NCBI GenBank assembly: GCA_024663395.1
Contig: JANFAH010000207.1
Coordinates: 1-24,207, forward strand
Source: Pisolithus tinctorius
Lineage: Eukaryota > Basidiomycota > Agaricomycetes > Boletales > Pisolithaceae
Direction: 5' to 3'
Length of the DNA stretch: 24,207 bases
A program made the position numbers and the translations under genes. Under the pieces are notes generated by a model. The model worked only from the letters and a program-made list of their open reading frames with translations, made no database searches and was not told the DNA's origin. Positions 1-10,077 of the stretch are shown in pieces; within the stretch, counting starts at the first letter, position 1, and the number at the start of each line of letters is the position of its first letter.

Positions 1-1207
1 CCATTTGGCATACTGATGGCCATCACAAGCTCATTTGATGGGGGATTGTAATTCATGGCTTTGTAGATGGATTTTGTCAAATGGTCTGTAAAATCAGCTC
101 ATCATGGATGGTGTTCTAATGCTTTGCTATTCATCAGGTTACAGGACTTCAAGTGAGCAACAACATCTGCTTGTTGACTGTCCTTGATTTATTCAAGCAC
201 ACTACTGCTGAGTATGGGATACCATCACACACTAGGGGAGATTGGGGAGGCAAAAATATTGAGGTTGCTACCTACATGATAATGAAAAATGGTTCTCATT
301 GTGCATCTTTCATGTGGGGCTCATAAGTAGTTCAATCAACTGTGTACATTTCAGGTAACAAATGATGATATATCAGATCAACATGCAACACACATATTGA
401 ATGCCTGTGGGTCAAAGTCAGGACACAATTTGCCTGCTGTTGGCAGGCCTTTTTTACATGGCTCAAAAATCATCACATGCTTGACTATCAGAACCCCAAC
501 CACTTATGGCTCTTGCACAGCCTTTTTCTCAATGCTGTGAATGCTGACTGCCCTGATTTCTGGTGAAAATGGAATTGCCATCTGATCAGTGGCCTGGACA
601 CCAACAATAAGTCACCTAACATATGTTATTGTACATGATGCAAGACATCTACCTAATTTATTTATTTTTCAGGACCTTTGCTTCTTAGGCCAAACACAAT
701 TTGGTGTATATGGGGATGACTGTGAAGGCATCCACCTGGATGTCATTGATAGGTATTATGGTGTGCATGGGGAGGATCAGATGTGTGAAAGATGTCATTC
801 AGGTGCTGGCCATCCAGCTGGTGAAAAGGATAGCAATGACAGAGAGCCTACTGTAGTTGAGGTGCAAGTAGCTGAGCTGGTCAGTGCACAGCAACAGCAA
901 CACATGTATCAAGACACTGTACACATTCCCTCCTTCAAGACTCCATTTGTCAACCCTGAGGATGAAGATTTTTTTTTGAGATGTTACATGAGGTGATCCA
1001 TCAGAAAATTATTCCAGATGGGTTTTGGCTTACACCAGCAGAATGGGGAATGGCAGGTTATCCTATCTTTGAGTCAATTCAGGTGGGGAGGCAGTGGACT
1101 AAACAGCTGGACATATTGCTTGCAGGGGAGATTTGATATGATCAGGTGTGCTTATGGGGCCAGGCCCTATTTTGTTTGACACATTTCATCAAGCACACTG
1201 TACAGTA
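1..1207 (+). pseudogene. Decayed integrase-core (DDE-type) transposon gene, 5' end outside the window
   Basis: The reading frame beginning at base 3 gives WHTDGHHKLI, a stop at 36-38, then WGIVIHGFVDGFCQM. After an intron-like gap (about 84-138) it continues with TGLQVSNN, LDLFKHTTAEYGIPS, GDWGGKNIEVATYMIMKNG and ASFMWGS, then a stop. Further blocks are HIECLWVKV, NPNHLWLLHSLFLNAVNADC, DTNNKSPN, a second intron-like gap (about 628-672), FLGQTQFGVYGDDCEGIH and RYYGVHG. I recall this order from a fungal integrase-core protein family whose GDRGGEN, RIERLWVEV and LGQTQFGVY motifs are well kept. Changes are of the CpG-decay kind: Arg to stop, Trp, Cys or His. A frame change falls in the T run near 970-977 and a further stop at 1135-1137. 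The gene cannot make a full protein. Confidence 0.8.
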
Positions 1208-1478
1208 ATGTCTTTCAAACTGGGTATAAATGTCTTGTGTTATCCATACTGTGTGCACCAGGTTCTGAAGTGCCTTTTGGTGGCTCACTTTGTCAACTGT
1301 CATTTGCCCTTGTGTCATGCCACAACCAATGGCACCACATTGCCACCAGAGTGCTGAATGACAGGGAGAGCACTCACATGACCACCATTCGACTTCAACC
1401 AAACACCCAATAGCCCCACACTCAGATCTGACACCCCTGCCATCCTCCCAGCCTTGATATCCAGCAACTGCACCTACC

Positions 1479-3032
1479 ATGTCCTCGAACACAAAGATTC
1501 AGGGCATTTTTCACAACATTGTTGCATCACAGAACCACCAACTGTCAACCAGCCTGGCAATGGGCAGTGATACCCTTCCCTCATATGCTTGTGCTGAGGC
1601 TCTGGCAATGTTTTCATCGAAGAAGCAGGCCAACTACAGGAAGCTCACAAAAGGTCACCCTCCCATCAACCCTACAGCTGTTAAAGGTTCTTGCAAGGTG
1701 GGTTTCTATTCCTATCAAATTTTATCAACCATAACAGCTAGTCCCACAGGGCCTTATTGGATCCAACCATCAAGCCATGGCACCCAAGTCCAGTACAATC
1801 TTTCATGCTCAGTCTGTTGGTATAGTTGTTTGTGGAATTGATGTGCATCTCACAAAATCAGATAGTACTAACAACTAATGATTACAACAGAAGGATGGAT
1901 ATCTGAAGAATCCAATGGCCCCCTCTGGCAAGAGCTACTGGAGCAGTATCCAATTAATGAAAAATTGTGGCTGTTTCATCTCTGCTGCACCCAGCACTGG
2001 TGGCATTCAGGTCAACTCATCATGGACACACCCCAATGTCAACAGGCAACTTTGCCAATGGTTCCCACAGGTCTTTGACTATTTAGACAAGAATCCAAGC
2101 CAGAAAGGTAATAGATCAGCCTCACTATCCATGACCCCAGATTGGCAACTCCTTACTATCAACCACTGCTCATTCTCAATCATCGAAGTCACTCAACCTA
2201 ATGGATCCACCCTTTATGAGAATAAGGGTCATGGAAAGGCATGCATTGAGGAATGCACATTGTGGTTTGGTATGGTCACCAAAATAATTTATCCATCATC
2301 AGGCTTACAATAATCCCCAGTGAGCCAAAGGACCATTCTGGATGACATTTATGAGTTATGGAATACTGAGCTGCTTGTCCTTGGCAAAGTAGACTCAGAC
2401 ATGTCTGGAGACTCCTTCCATGGCACAGAGATTATCTGTCTGTCCAATCACAACCATGATGGCAGTGGCAGCGACATTGATGTGATGCTCTCAAGCTCAA
2501 TGATTGAGCTTAACCTGCATTGTGGAGACAATCACATTGTTGCTAAGGTCATGGATAAAGGCAAGGGCATTGAAAAGCACTGTCTCATCCTGAAGACTCC
2601 CCCCCAACAATCTGGTCAGTCCTTTTATATTTTTATGCTCATAACTACTACCATACTGACATTTCTCCCACCAACTGTCAGGAAAGCAGTCTTGCATTTT
2701 ATGCTTGCCAATACAGTCTCCTCCTGCAGTCAAGAAGCTCAAGAATGGTATGTCTTCCATGATGTAATCCTTGTGTTTCTAACAACTTGGCATTCACAGC
2801 TTCATTGAAGCCAGTACCATTATTCCTCCCATCAGTATCCCCCCAGCACAATTCACCTCAGGCTCAAATCTCATCTGCACCAGAACATGTCAGCATCAGC
2901 AAAGACAATGTCTTGTTACAGAGATGCCATCACCCTGATTTGCTGAATGCTGGTCCCATTGTCAACCCTTGGATTTCTGACTCTGAAACTTATACCATTC
3001 TCTCCTTGAAAGATTTTCAATCATTTCTTTAG
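1479..3032 (+). pseudogene. Unrecognised, CpG-poor coding remnants
   Basis: Three stretches read on the + strand in different frames: 1479-about 1700, about 1915-2313 and about 2320-3032. The middle one contains LCQWFPQVFDYLDKNP, then WQLLTI, then QPNGSTLYENKGHGKA. That spacing resembles uncharacterised proteins common in repeat-rich parts of Agaricomycete genomes, but this is recall and I cannot name a family. A possible intron runs from 1698 to about 1736 (GTGGGT to ACAG). Frames change several times and no start or catalytic motif is recognisable. The remnants lie directly downstream of the integrase remnant in the same CpG-poor block, so they may belong to one inserted unit. An alternative is chance open frames kept long by the low GC. 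Confidence 0.3.
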
Positions 3033-4057
3033 CACAAGTTTAGTGACTTTGTTTAGACACAGTTTATACTTGGATTGAATACACTGTGTTGCATTCTCCA
3101 ACTTGCTAAGTCTGAAAGTGAACTAAGTACAAAAGCAATGCAGTAGAGCACAAAATACACTACAATGCAACTAAGGCACAATGTGACAAGGGTACAAAAT
3201 GTGTGGCACAGGCATTATGTCAGCATGGCCAGCTGGGGAAAAAAGCATGGTGGCACTACAAAATGTGCAGGAATAAATGTGCAGATGCAACACACACAGG
3301 AATAAATGTGCAGATCTAATGCCATAGTTCCACTCTCTGTGTGTGGACCCTGATCATAATGTGCCTGACATGTAAGTCCCCCACCATGTGTTGCTTCCAT
3401 GTCCTGAGCACTCCTGAGTGCTCCCTAGTGCTCCCTAGCACACCTCCCATGCCATGATCAACAATGCCAGTGCCATCACAAGGCATCACACACTCCAAAC
3501 AGCTGTCCCTGCCACTGAGGGCAAGCTGCTGTGTCTGGAAGGCTGACCCACAATTTGCAGCTCCTATGCATCACCACCTGCCAATTTTCCAGAATAAACT
3601 GACTTACTTTGGTGTGATGTTTGTCTGCTTACATAAGCCATTAGAGTGCACTTACTGCACAGTCATTACACTGTTCCCTCAGTAGATTGTTCACTACTGA
3701 GGCTGCCTACAGCACCCTTTTTCTATAGTCTAAACTCTGCTAACTGTGTTGTGTGTAGTTCACTAAGCACTGATGTAAGCAACCAAAACATTGCACTGGA
3801 GTCAAGTACCATGGGGCACTTTATGCTCCAACATGAAGCTGCTGCTGACCATTACAGGTTGAGGCAACATCTCTGATTACTGCAGTTAAGAATTCAAGCA
3901 CCATGCCCACACCAGTACAAGTAGCATTTCATCACTTTTCTTCTGACTGGAGGGATGAATGTAGGAGACCTACTATCAATTGCTCGTTCACCTAGGCCGT
4001 GCTCGCCAACGCACAACAGTATTGAGGTAGACTCGCCTAAATTACATGCAAGAAATA
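3033..4057. other. Non-coding interval at the edge of the CpG-poor block
   Basis: No convincing gene is present. The interval contains a short direct repeat (3269-3315), a few low-complexity stretches such as tandem AGTGCTCCCT near 3417-3438, and no CpG up to 3984. The last 75 bases have normal CpG frequency and are probably the 3' untranslated end of the histone deacetylase gene. Confidence 0.6.
3269..3315 (+). repeat. Two-copy 18-bp direct repeat
   Basis: AGGAATAAATGTGCAGAT occurs at 3269-3286 and again, identical, at 3298-3315. The copies are separated by 11 bases of CA-rich sequence. It is a minor local repeat inside the CpG-free interval and no function is evident. Confidence 0.8.
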
Positions 4058-5992
4058 CTATATGTCAATATCAACATCTACTGGCGTCACTGGCTCAACC
4101 CCGGACTCGGGTTCACCCCCAACATCCGCATCCATATCTTCCACATCCTTGTCTTTGTCCTTCTCCGTGATCCTACCACGAGGCTTCGCCCGGGACCTTA
4201 TCCTACTTCTCGTCTTTGCAGGCTTCACTGACGAAGATTCATCTACTTCTTCGCCATCCTCCCTTCCGTTGACTGTAACTGCCCTTCCCCTGGCTCGACC
4301 ACGACTACGTCTGGCTCGAGGCCTACGAGTGCTTGCGGAAATTGGATTTCTCCTCGTGGCAGACGGCGGCGCACAGTCGTCATGGTCCACGTCGTTATCA
4401 CCTTCGAAATACTCATGCCTGGCGATGCACCTATCGCTCCTGCTTTCCCCTGCGAACGCAGTTCCCCGTTCTTCGTCTCTCTCCTCCTGATTTTTATCCT
4501 CGTCAGCAAGCAACCCTTCCAGATCTGGCGGTATCTCTTGCATGGCAACACTGGGAGCGCCCTGCAAATACCTGAGCTTGTTCCGAATGCTGATAGTAAT
4601 CTTTTGAAGTGACGCTGGGGTGTTCTGGTTTTCCACTCGACCTGTCAATGGGGGATGGAGTTTCCACTCGGAGTCGCGGAAGAAAGGGTCATAGGCGGTA
4701 GCAGGCAGTTCGTCTGGTATCTCTGCGCCAACGAGAACAGCAGTCTCATATGTCCAGCATCGGCTGACGTTTTTAATGGTGTAACCGCCGCCGCCCAGCA
4801 CCAGAAGGGGGACGTTGAACTTTCGGACGAAGTTCACGCATTCCCCGTGGGCAGCGATAGATAGGTTGAAAGCGCCTAATCGATCGCATCCTAGCGAGTC
4901 GGCACCGCACTGCAACACGATTGCGGTCGGGCGAAATGCCGTCACCGTATCCTCGATAACGGTTTTAAATACTGTCAGGTACATCTCGTCGTCAACCCCA
5001 TCTTGTAGTGGGACGTTCAGGCAGAAGTGTTTGCCCAGGCTGGCCCCATTGTCGTCAAGTTTCCCTGTTCCGGGGAAGAACTCTCCGGTATATTTATGGA
5101 ACGACACCGTCATTACCCTATTTGAATGGTAAAATGCAAGCTCGACACCATCGCCATGGTGGATGTCGATGTCGATGTACAGAACCCGTGGGTGATATCT
5201 ACGGACCACGGTCAGCCGTGTATAAACTCGAAGATGGTAAACGCCGACCTCAGCAACTCGAGGATTGCCAGTACAATATCGTTGACGTAGCAAAATCCAC
5301 TCGCTTCACCCCTCTTCGCATGATGCAAACCCCCTGACCAATTGATTGCGGTGTCGCAGGTTCCGGAACACAGTTTACGGGCGCCGGCTAGGGAAGCCCC
5401 TGCGTACATTCGACAAAAGTCATACATTTCGGCGAATATTGGACAGTCCTCCACGCAGTTGAAGGTGTCAATGAGATGTCGCATCTCGTTCTGATTGTTT
5501 GGAGTGACTCTGAAAACATATTGAATCCGTATCGCTGCTCCCCTAACCCTCATGTGTACTTACCGTGATAAGAACTCGATGTAGTCATGGTCATGATACA
5601 TTTCAAGTTCCACCTGAGTCGCTGGACGGGGATTATACATATGATGGATCTGTTTGTCCAGACCATAACCCATGACAAGAGCATTGGTCAGCGTTAGTCG
5701 GTGTGGTTTCATCGGATGTCGTTCCTGGGAATGCAACGTTAGCGGCTGCTGCGGGTCGGGAACAGGGGAACAAATTCCTACCCCGTAGTGGAATTCGCCA
5801 ACGCCTTTTGGGAAGAAATAAGAGACTATCGGACGGGAATGCGGCTTGCCTTTATTCAACCTCCTTTAGATTCCTGCCAGTAGATGGACTTACGTTGACA
5901 CGTTCCGTTATTGGTTGTGCGGTGCCATGAGGACCTCGATCGTCGAAATAAGCGGACGATGAGAAGGTAGTCGCCTGCGAAGCCCGAACCAT
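4058..5992 (-). CDS. hos2: Histone deacetylase, Hos2/HDAC3 class
   Basis: Zinc-dependent lysine deacetylase that acts on histone tails. Exons on the minus strand are 5992-5894, 5844-5782, 5724-5564, 5509-5249 and 5198-4058, separated by GT-AG introns of 49-57 nt, giving 574 residues. Family landmarks are GHYG-like [37 protein letters not shown] (His170/His171), DIDIHHGDG (Asp206 and His208, zinc ligands), [12 protein letters not shown] (Asp295, zinc ligand) and GGGGYT (Tyr334). GEFFPGTG and ECVNFVRKF fit Hos2/HDAC3 better than Rpd3. Known Hos2 proteins work in the Set3 complex. After about residue 420 a tail of some 150 residues follows, with an Arg-rich patch ([15 protein letters not shown]) and a Lys/Asp-rich end. 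The start is the first in-frame ATG; the frame stays open upstream to 6170 without another ATG. It is divergent from per1. Confidence 0.93.
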
Positions 5993-6241
5993 ATGGTTGT
6001 GTTCGTAATAAGGGAACGCCCTCACAGGCGGTGGATTTCTCGGTTCACGACTTGGATTCCACTGGTAGTAACGGCAATGACCACCTGCTGCTGGAAGTTC
6101 TGGGTCAAGTTTCGGACGAGCCTGGTTGCAACAGTCCCCTAGCGATTCCTCCAGGAAGCTGTCAGTTCAAGGTGGTGATTGCAGAAGTACTACTTGAGTG
6201 GTACATTGCTGATTACATAATATTTCTACCTTCGTTCAACG
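5993..6241. promoter_or_regulatory. Shared divergent promoter between hos2 and per1
   Basis: The two start codons point away from each other across 249 bases. Both promoters and 5' leaders must therefore lie here or overlap the neighbouring gene. No certain TATA box or factor site was identified. Part of the interval (5993-6166) is also open in the hos2 frame. Confidence 0.6.
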
Positions 6242-7310
6242 ATGAGAGGGTCGCTGGTGTGGCGGACGGGCGTGCTGGCCTTGCTGGCGACGGTCGCAGT
6301 GGCGTCGTCTGGGGACAGGTCTTCCGACTTTCAAAACTGCCTCTCAAAATGCGTCGGTCGCTGTCATCCCTGGACCGTGCTCTCCCTGGACCTGCGCCTC
6401 ACACGTTGGACATGCGGCGACGACTGTAAATACACCTGTATGCACATGCTGACAGACAACGCGGTCAGGGATGGGAAACCAATCCAGCAGTACTACGGAA
6501 AATGGCCGTTCTGGCGGTTCTTGGGCATGCAAGAACCTGCCTCGGTCGCATTCTCGCTTTGGAACATGTGGTTCCATCTACAGGGCGCTCGTCAGATCAG
6601 CCGCAGAGTACCTGCTACCCATCCGATGAAACCGTATTATCTGACGTGGGCGTATGTGAGTATCAACGCTTGGATATGGTCTGCTGTATTCCATACCAGA
6701 GGTACGCCAGTTACCCCGTGTCACCTATCTATCTGATTATGCGCACGTAGATTTGCCTCGCACGGAGAAACTGGACTATTTCTCGGCAGCACTGGCCATC
6801 ATGTATGCACTATATTTCACGGTTACTCGCATGCTACACATGTACCCCCGAGCAACGGACAGCAGCGCGCCAAAGTCTACCGCAAAGTCGCGTTCTGCTA
6901 TGTGCATCGCGTGGTCCATGCTGTGTATCGCAGCGTACATAGCGCACGTAACATACCTGAGCATCCTCCCCCGATTCGACTATACCTATAACATGGCTTT
7001 TAACCTCGCTCTTGGTCTTGCACATAACTTATTGTGGCTCTTGTACTCGCTTCCCCGATCAGTCTCCCTCCTTCGGCGGTTCCCACATGCACCCAAGACA
7101 TACCGACCATCATACGCGTATAAAGCAGGTCTATTCGTTGCATTGACAACGGCTGCGACGGCATTGGAATTGTTCGACTTCCCCCCTGTGGGTCGTGTCC
7201 TGGATGCACACGCTCTCTGGCACCTCAGCACAGCCCCTATAGCCAAACTTTGGTATGATTTCCTAGTCGAAGATGCCTTAGATGAAGGCTGGCGAGCACC
7301 CCAACAGTAA
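6242..7310 (+). CDS. per1: Per1-like protein, GPI-anchor lipid remodelling phospholipase (CREST superfamily)
   Basis: In yeast, Per1 acts in the endoplasmic reticulum membrane and removes the unsaturated sn-2 acyl chain from GPI anchors, a step before very-long-chain remodelling; the animal counterpart is PGAP3. Exons are 6242-6701 and 6751-7310 with a 49-nt intron, giving 339 residues. A signal peptide covers about residues 1-22. A Cys-rich lumenal segment follows (NCLSKCVGRC, CGDDCKYTCM), then a WPFWR block. Several membrane helices come next. The CREST catalytic motif VFHTRD spans the intron, and a late His occurs in DAHALWH. Length is close to the usual family size of about 330-360. The stop TAA sits inside a possible donor (CAACA-GTAAGT); splicing there would only replace the last residue. 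Divergent from hos2. Confidence 0.92.
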
Positions 7311-7428
7311 GTCCCCTTCTATGTATAGTAATGTTCGTGTATTTTTACTCATCATCTTGCTGTAGCTGACTGGACGGCTGTTGTCTCCGTTTCATGTATA
7401 TTACAATATCCCAGCCCTCCGCTTACGC

Positions 7429-8035
7429 TCAACAATCAACAAAGACACTTTCCGGCATGATTGAGTGCTGGGCAGCGAAAGAAAGATGCATAATGGCGTC
7501 TATAGAATCGACGATGGAATTGTCGATTTCCAGGTATGCATGTTGTAAGATCCAGCCCACCATAAGGTACCGTCGGTGTGGGTGGAACGTAACGAGTGCC
7601 CGCTTCGTTTTCACCCCTTCATCTGTGCGTCGTAGCTTGTGACAAGATTCAGCAACAGCCTTTCCTTCCTGCCAGTGGATAATCATGTACCTCCAAAGTG
7701 CCACTGGAGACCATCCAAGCAAACTTACTCCTCTTCCCGTCTTCGAACTGCCAAACACTTTATCCGCAGTTTCCGTATGAAGGTCAGACCACGCGGTGAG
7801 GGTTATGTTCTTCGCACCTTTCTCCTGGTAAGCCACCGATAGCTTTTTTTACCCACTGGTCCTCTTGTTTTGCTGGCTCCCCGAAGACGTTAACCGCAAC
7901 AGGATTGCCTGCTTGGCTTTGGATGGCTCCTGTTAAGTTAAACCGATTCGTCCGCGTGTCTAACCGCCGTGCAGTCGTAAGGTGCGGTTCATGTCCAGGT
8001 GTTTGGATGCCATAGTAGATTGGTGTCGGTTGCAT
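7429..8035 (-). CDS. Hypothetical protein, interrupted by a one-base frameshift in a homopolymer
   Basis: The ATG at 8035 opens a frame beginning MQPTPIYYGIQTPGHEPH and including GNPVAVNVFGEPAKQ and DQWVKK. At the run of seven T (seven A on the coding strand) at 7844-7850 the frame must change by one base. It then continues as LSVAYQEKGAKNITLTAWSD and TADKVFGSSKTGRG, and on to a stop at 7429. A likely intron is 7728-7669 (GTAAGT to GGCAG, 60 nt), although reading through it is also open. Product would be about 180-200 residues. I see no signal peptide, membrane helix or known motif and do not recognise the family. It converges with per1 (119 bp apart) and lies in tandem downstream of the PRPP synthetase gene. 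It may be a real gene with a sequencing error, or recently broken. Confidence 0.5.
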
Positions 8036-8496
8036 TAGATATCGTGGTGTTGAGCAAGCTGGTCGTTGTTAAGGTGAGTTTCTGGGACATACTGGGAGGA
8101 TGCCAAAGCGATAAGAGGGAACATGCTCGCCGTACTATGTGGGTTAAATATTTATCTCTGTGGCCCTTCAGACAGTAGCTAAATCTGTCCTCGTGGAACA
8201 GGCATTCGTGTTTCCATGTAAGAGAACGTCTGCGATTCGAGACTTCACGGTTACATGCAACTGCGCCTCTGCGGAACTCCTGCCAGAGTAGAGGTCCCTT
8301 GACGTGGGATCATATACCTGGCAATTCATCCCACTGAGGGTTGGGAATTCAAATCACGTCTGGAAGACCCGAGACATTGGTGACATCTACTTCTAATCCT
8401 AGATCCAGCCTCTGTGCTCTACATCTACACTGTTCTTGTATGCATACACAGACTTGTAAGATTATACAAATCTGAGTCCGGTGGGTTTTGATTTTT
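8036..8496. other. Intergenic spacer between the hypothetical gene and PRPP synthetase
   Basis: No open frame here resembles a gene. It should contain the 3' untranslated region of the PRPP synthetase gene and the promoter of the hypothetical gene that starts at 8035. No repeat or RNA gene is visible. Confidence 0.6.
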
Positions 8497-9891
8497 TCAT
8501 AACACGACCATATCCAAATGTTCACCTCCCGTCCAATCACCGAAGAGTAAACTGATACTCTCGCCGTTATGCGTACGTCGTATACTCTCAGCAATGATGG
8601 CGCTGATGTCGATGGCCTGGATTTTTGGACATTTCTCTTTGTGCTCCTTCTGTGGACACGTATTGGTGACCTGTGAGCCAATTGAGGCCACTCAGACAAG
8701 TGGTTTAAATGATGATAGAGGTGACGTACCACCAGCTCTTCTATCGGTAGCTGGTCTAACACAGTCAAGTCGGCCTCGGCAAACAAACCTACCCTCAAGT
8801 CAGCGGCTCTATTTCACCGTTAATGGTCAGGCACGAACCGTGCGAAATAAGAACATGAATGGCTTTGGCACCCTTATCATGCAGCGTTCGTGCCGCGAGC
8901 ATGAGCGTCTTTCCGGTATCAATCATGTCGTCTACGAGAATAGCCACCTGCAGCAGAAGTATGAACAATAGGTTATCGTATCGCCATGCGCGGATCTCCA
9001 CCAAGCAGCGTACCTTATCCCGGACATCGCCGACCAGTAGCTCCATCCGTTCTGGGGCATTCTTGGATTGTTTATCGCGTTGTCTGTGAATCAAGGCAAA
9101 TTCGACCCCAAGTTTGTCCGCAATAGCAGCGACCCTGGTAGGGACGGGATTTTCAAATGGGAACAACTTATTAAAACTCGGCGCGGCGGAGACACTGCGT
9201 GAATAGAACGAACCTCTTTGCGCCACCCGCATCCGGACTGACTATTATGCTGTTTTGCCACCCGTCGATACGCTTAATGTATGTAATCATCAGGGGTTCC
9301 GAAAAGAGGTTATCTACGGGTATGTCGAAGAACCCTTGTATCTGACTGGCGTGCAGGTCCATCGTGATGATATGGTCGCACCCTGCGCAAGCCAGCATAT
9401 TGGCGACGAGCTTGGCAGTGATTGGCGCCCGCGATTTGTCCTTCTTGTCCATGCGCGCATAGGGAAAACAGGGAATGACAGCGGTGATGCGGCGAGCAGA
9501 AGCTGTTTTGCATGCAGAGATAAGGATGAGAAGTTCCATGAGATTGTCGTTGACGTCGCTGCATCCGGATTGGATGATGAAGACGTCTTCTTCACGGACC
9601 GACTCCGCAATTTTGACGTTGATCTCGCCATTGGAGAATTTTTGAGGCATGCACGGAGTGAGGGGTACTCCGAGCCTGTATAGAGCATATGTCACTCGTC
9701 CATATATTATACTGCACGCATGGCAGCACGGAGTGCGTCCTCACCGCTCGGCCACACTGTGAGCGAGCTCTGGGTGACTGTTGCCTGGGAGACAACGACA
9801 ACCAACTATCGTGAGCATGCTCCACCCGGGAGATCTTTGACGTGGGTGCGAACTGACCTGCAAGGAGTCTGATAGAATTCCCGTGGTACAT
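8497..9891 (-). CDS. PRS: Ribose-phosphate pyrophosphokinase (PRPP synthetase)
   Basis: Makes phosphoribosyl pyrophosphate from ribose 5-phosphate and ATP for purine, pyrimidine, histidine and tryptophan synthesis; cytosolic, active as an oligomer of subunits. Exons on the minus strand are 9891-9858, 9784-9745, 9675-9214, 9134-9014, 8947-8839, 8788-8730 and 8670-8497. They give 332 residues with introns of 50-79 nt. Landmarks are AGNSHPELA at the N-terminus, [44 protein letters not shown] (flexible catalytic loop), [29 protein letters not shown] and the PRPP-binding loop DDMIDTGKT at about residues 225-233. No long insertion is present, so it matches the short yeast subunits (Prs2-4) and not Prs1/Prs5. 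The start is set by joining a 34-nt first exon to AGNSHPE. glutamate 5-kinase lies 186 bp upstream in the same orientation. Confidence 0.93.
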
Positions 9892-10077
9892 AACTTTAGG
9901 ACGAGAACATAAAATAAAAGAGAGAAGCTGTGAGAGTGCAGAGAAAGATGCAAGAAAAACCGTGCCAGCAAACCTGTGTGACGTGTGCGTCCCGGACAGA
10001 AACAAAGAAAAAAAAATCCAGTGGTCAAAATATCCGCTACGGGCGGTCCCTAAGTAATCTACACAGCCACAGCTAGT

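Larger units (their letters stand above)
1..3984. other. CpG-depleted, repeat-like block
   Basis: Reading base by base I find only five CpG dinucleotides in the first 3,984 bases, near 1390, 1486, 1618, 2184 and 2472. There are none in 1-1389 and none from 2474 to 3984. At this base composition one expects on the order of 200. CpG becomes common again from 3985, about 75 bases outside the end of the histone deacetylase gene. TpG and CpA are abundant, as deamination of methylated CpG on both strands would leave. Basidiomycetes are known to methylate CpG in transposable elements; that this block was such a target is inference. Confidence 0.9.

Noticed and set aside
4062..4490. Long + strand open frame opposite the deacetylase C-terminus
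   Set aside because: It is the antisense shadow of the repetitive Asp/Arg codons of the deacetylase tail and shows no motif.
5560..5859. Deacetylase start near 5859
   Set aside because: The codon there is TTG, and the segment before the conserved block is the end of a 49-nt intron. A spliced upstream exon with an ATG at 5992 fits better.
6031..6429. + strand open frame crossing the hos2/per1 promoter into per1
   Set aside because: It overlaps the clear per1 N-terminus in another frame and has no family resemblance.
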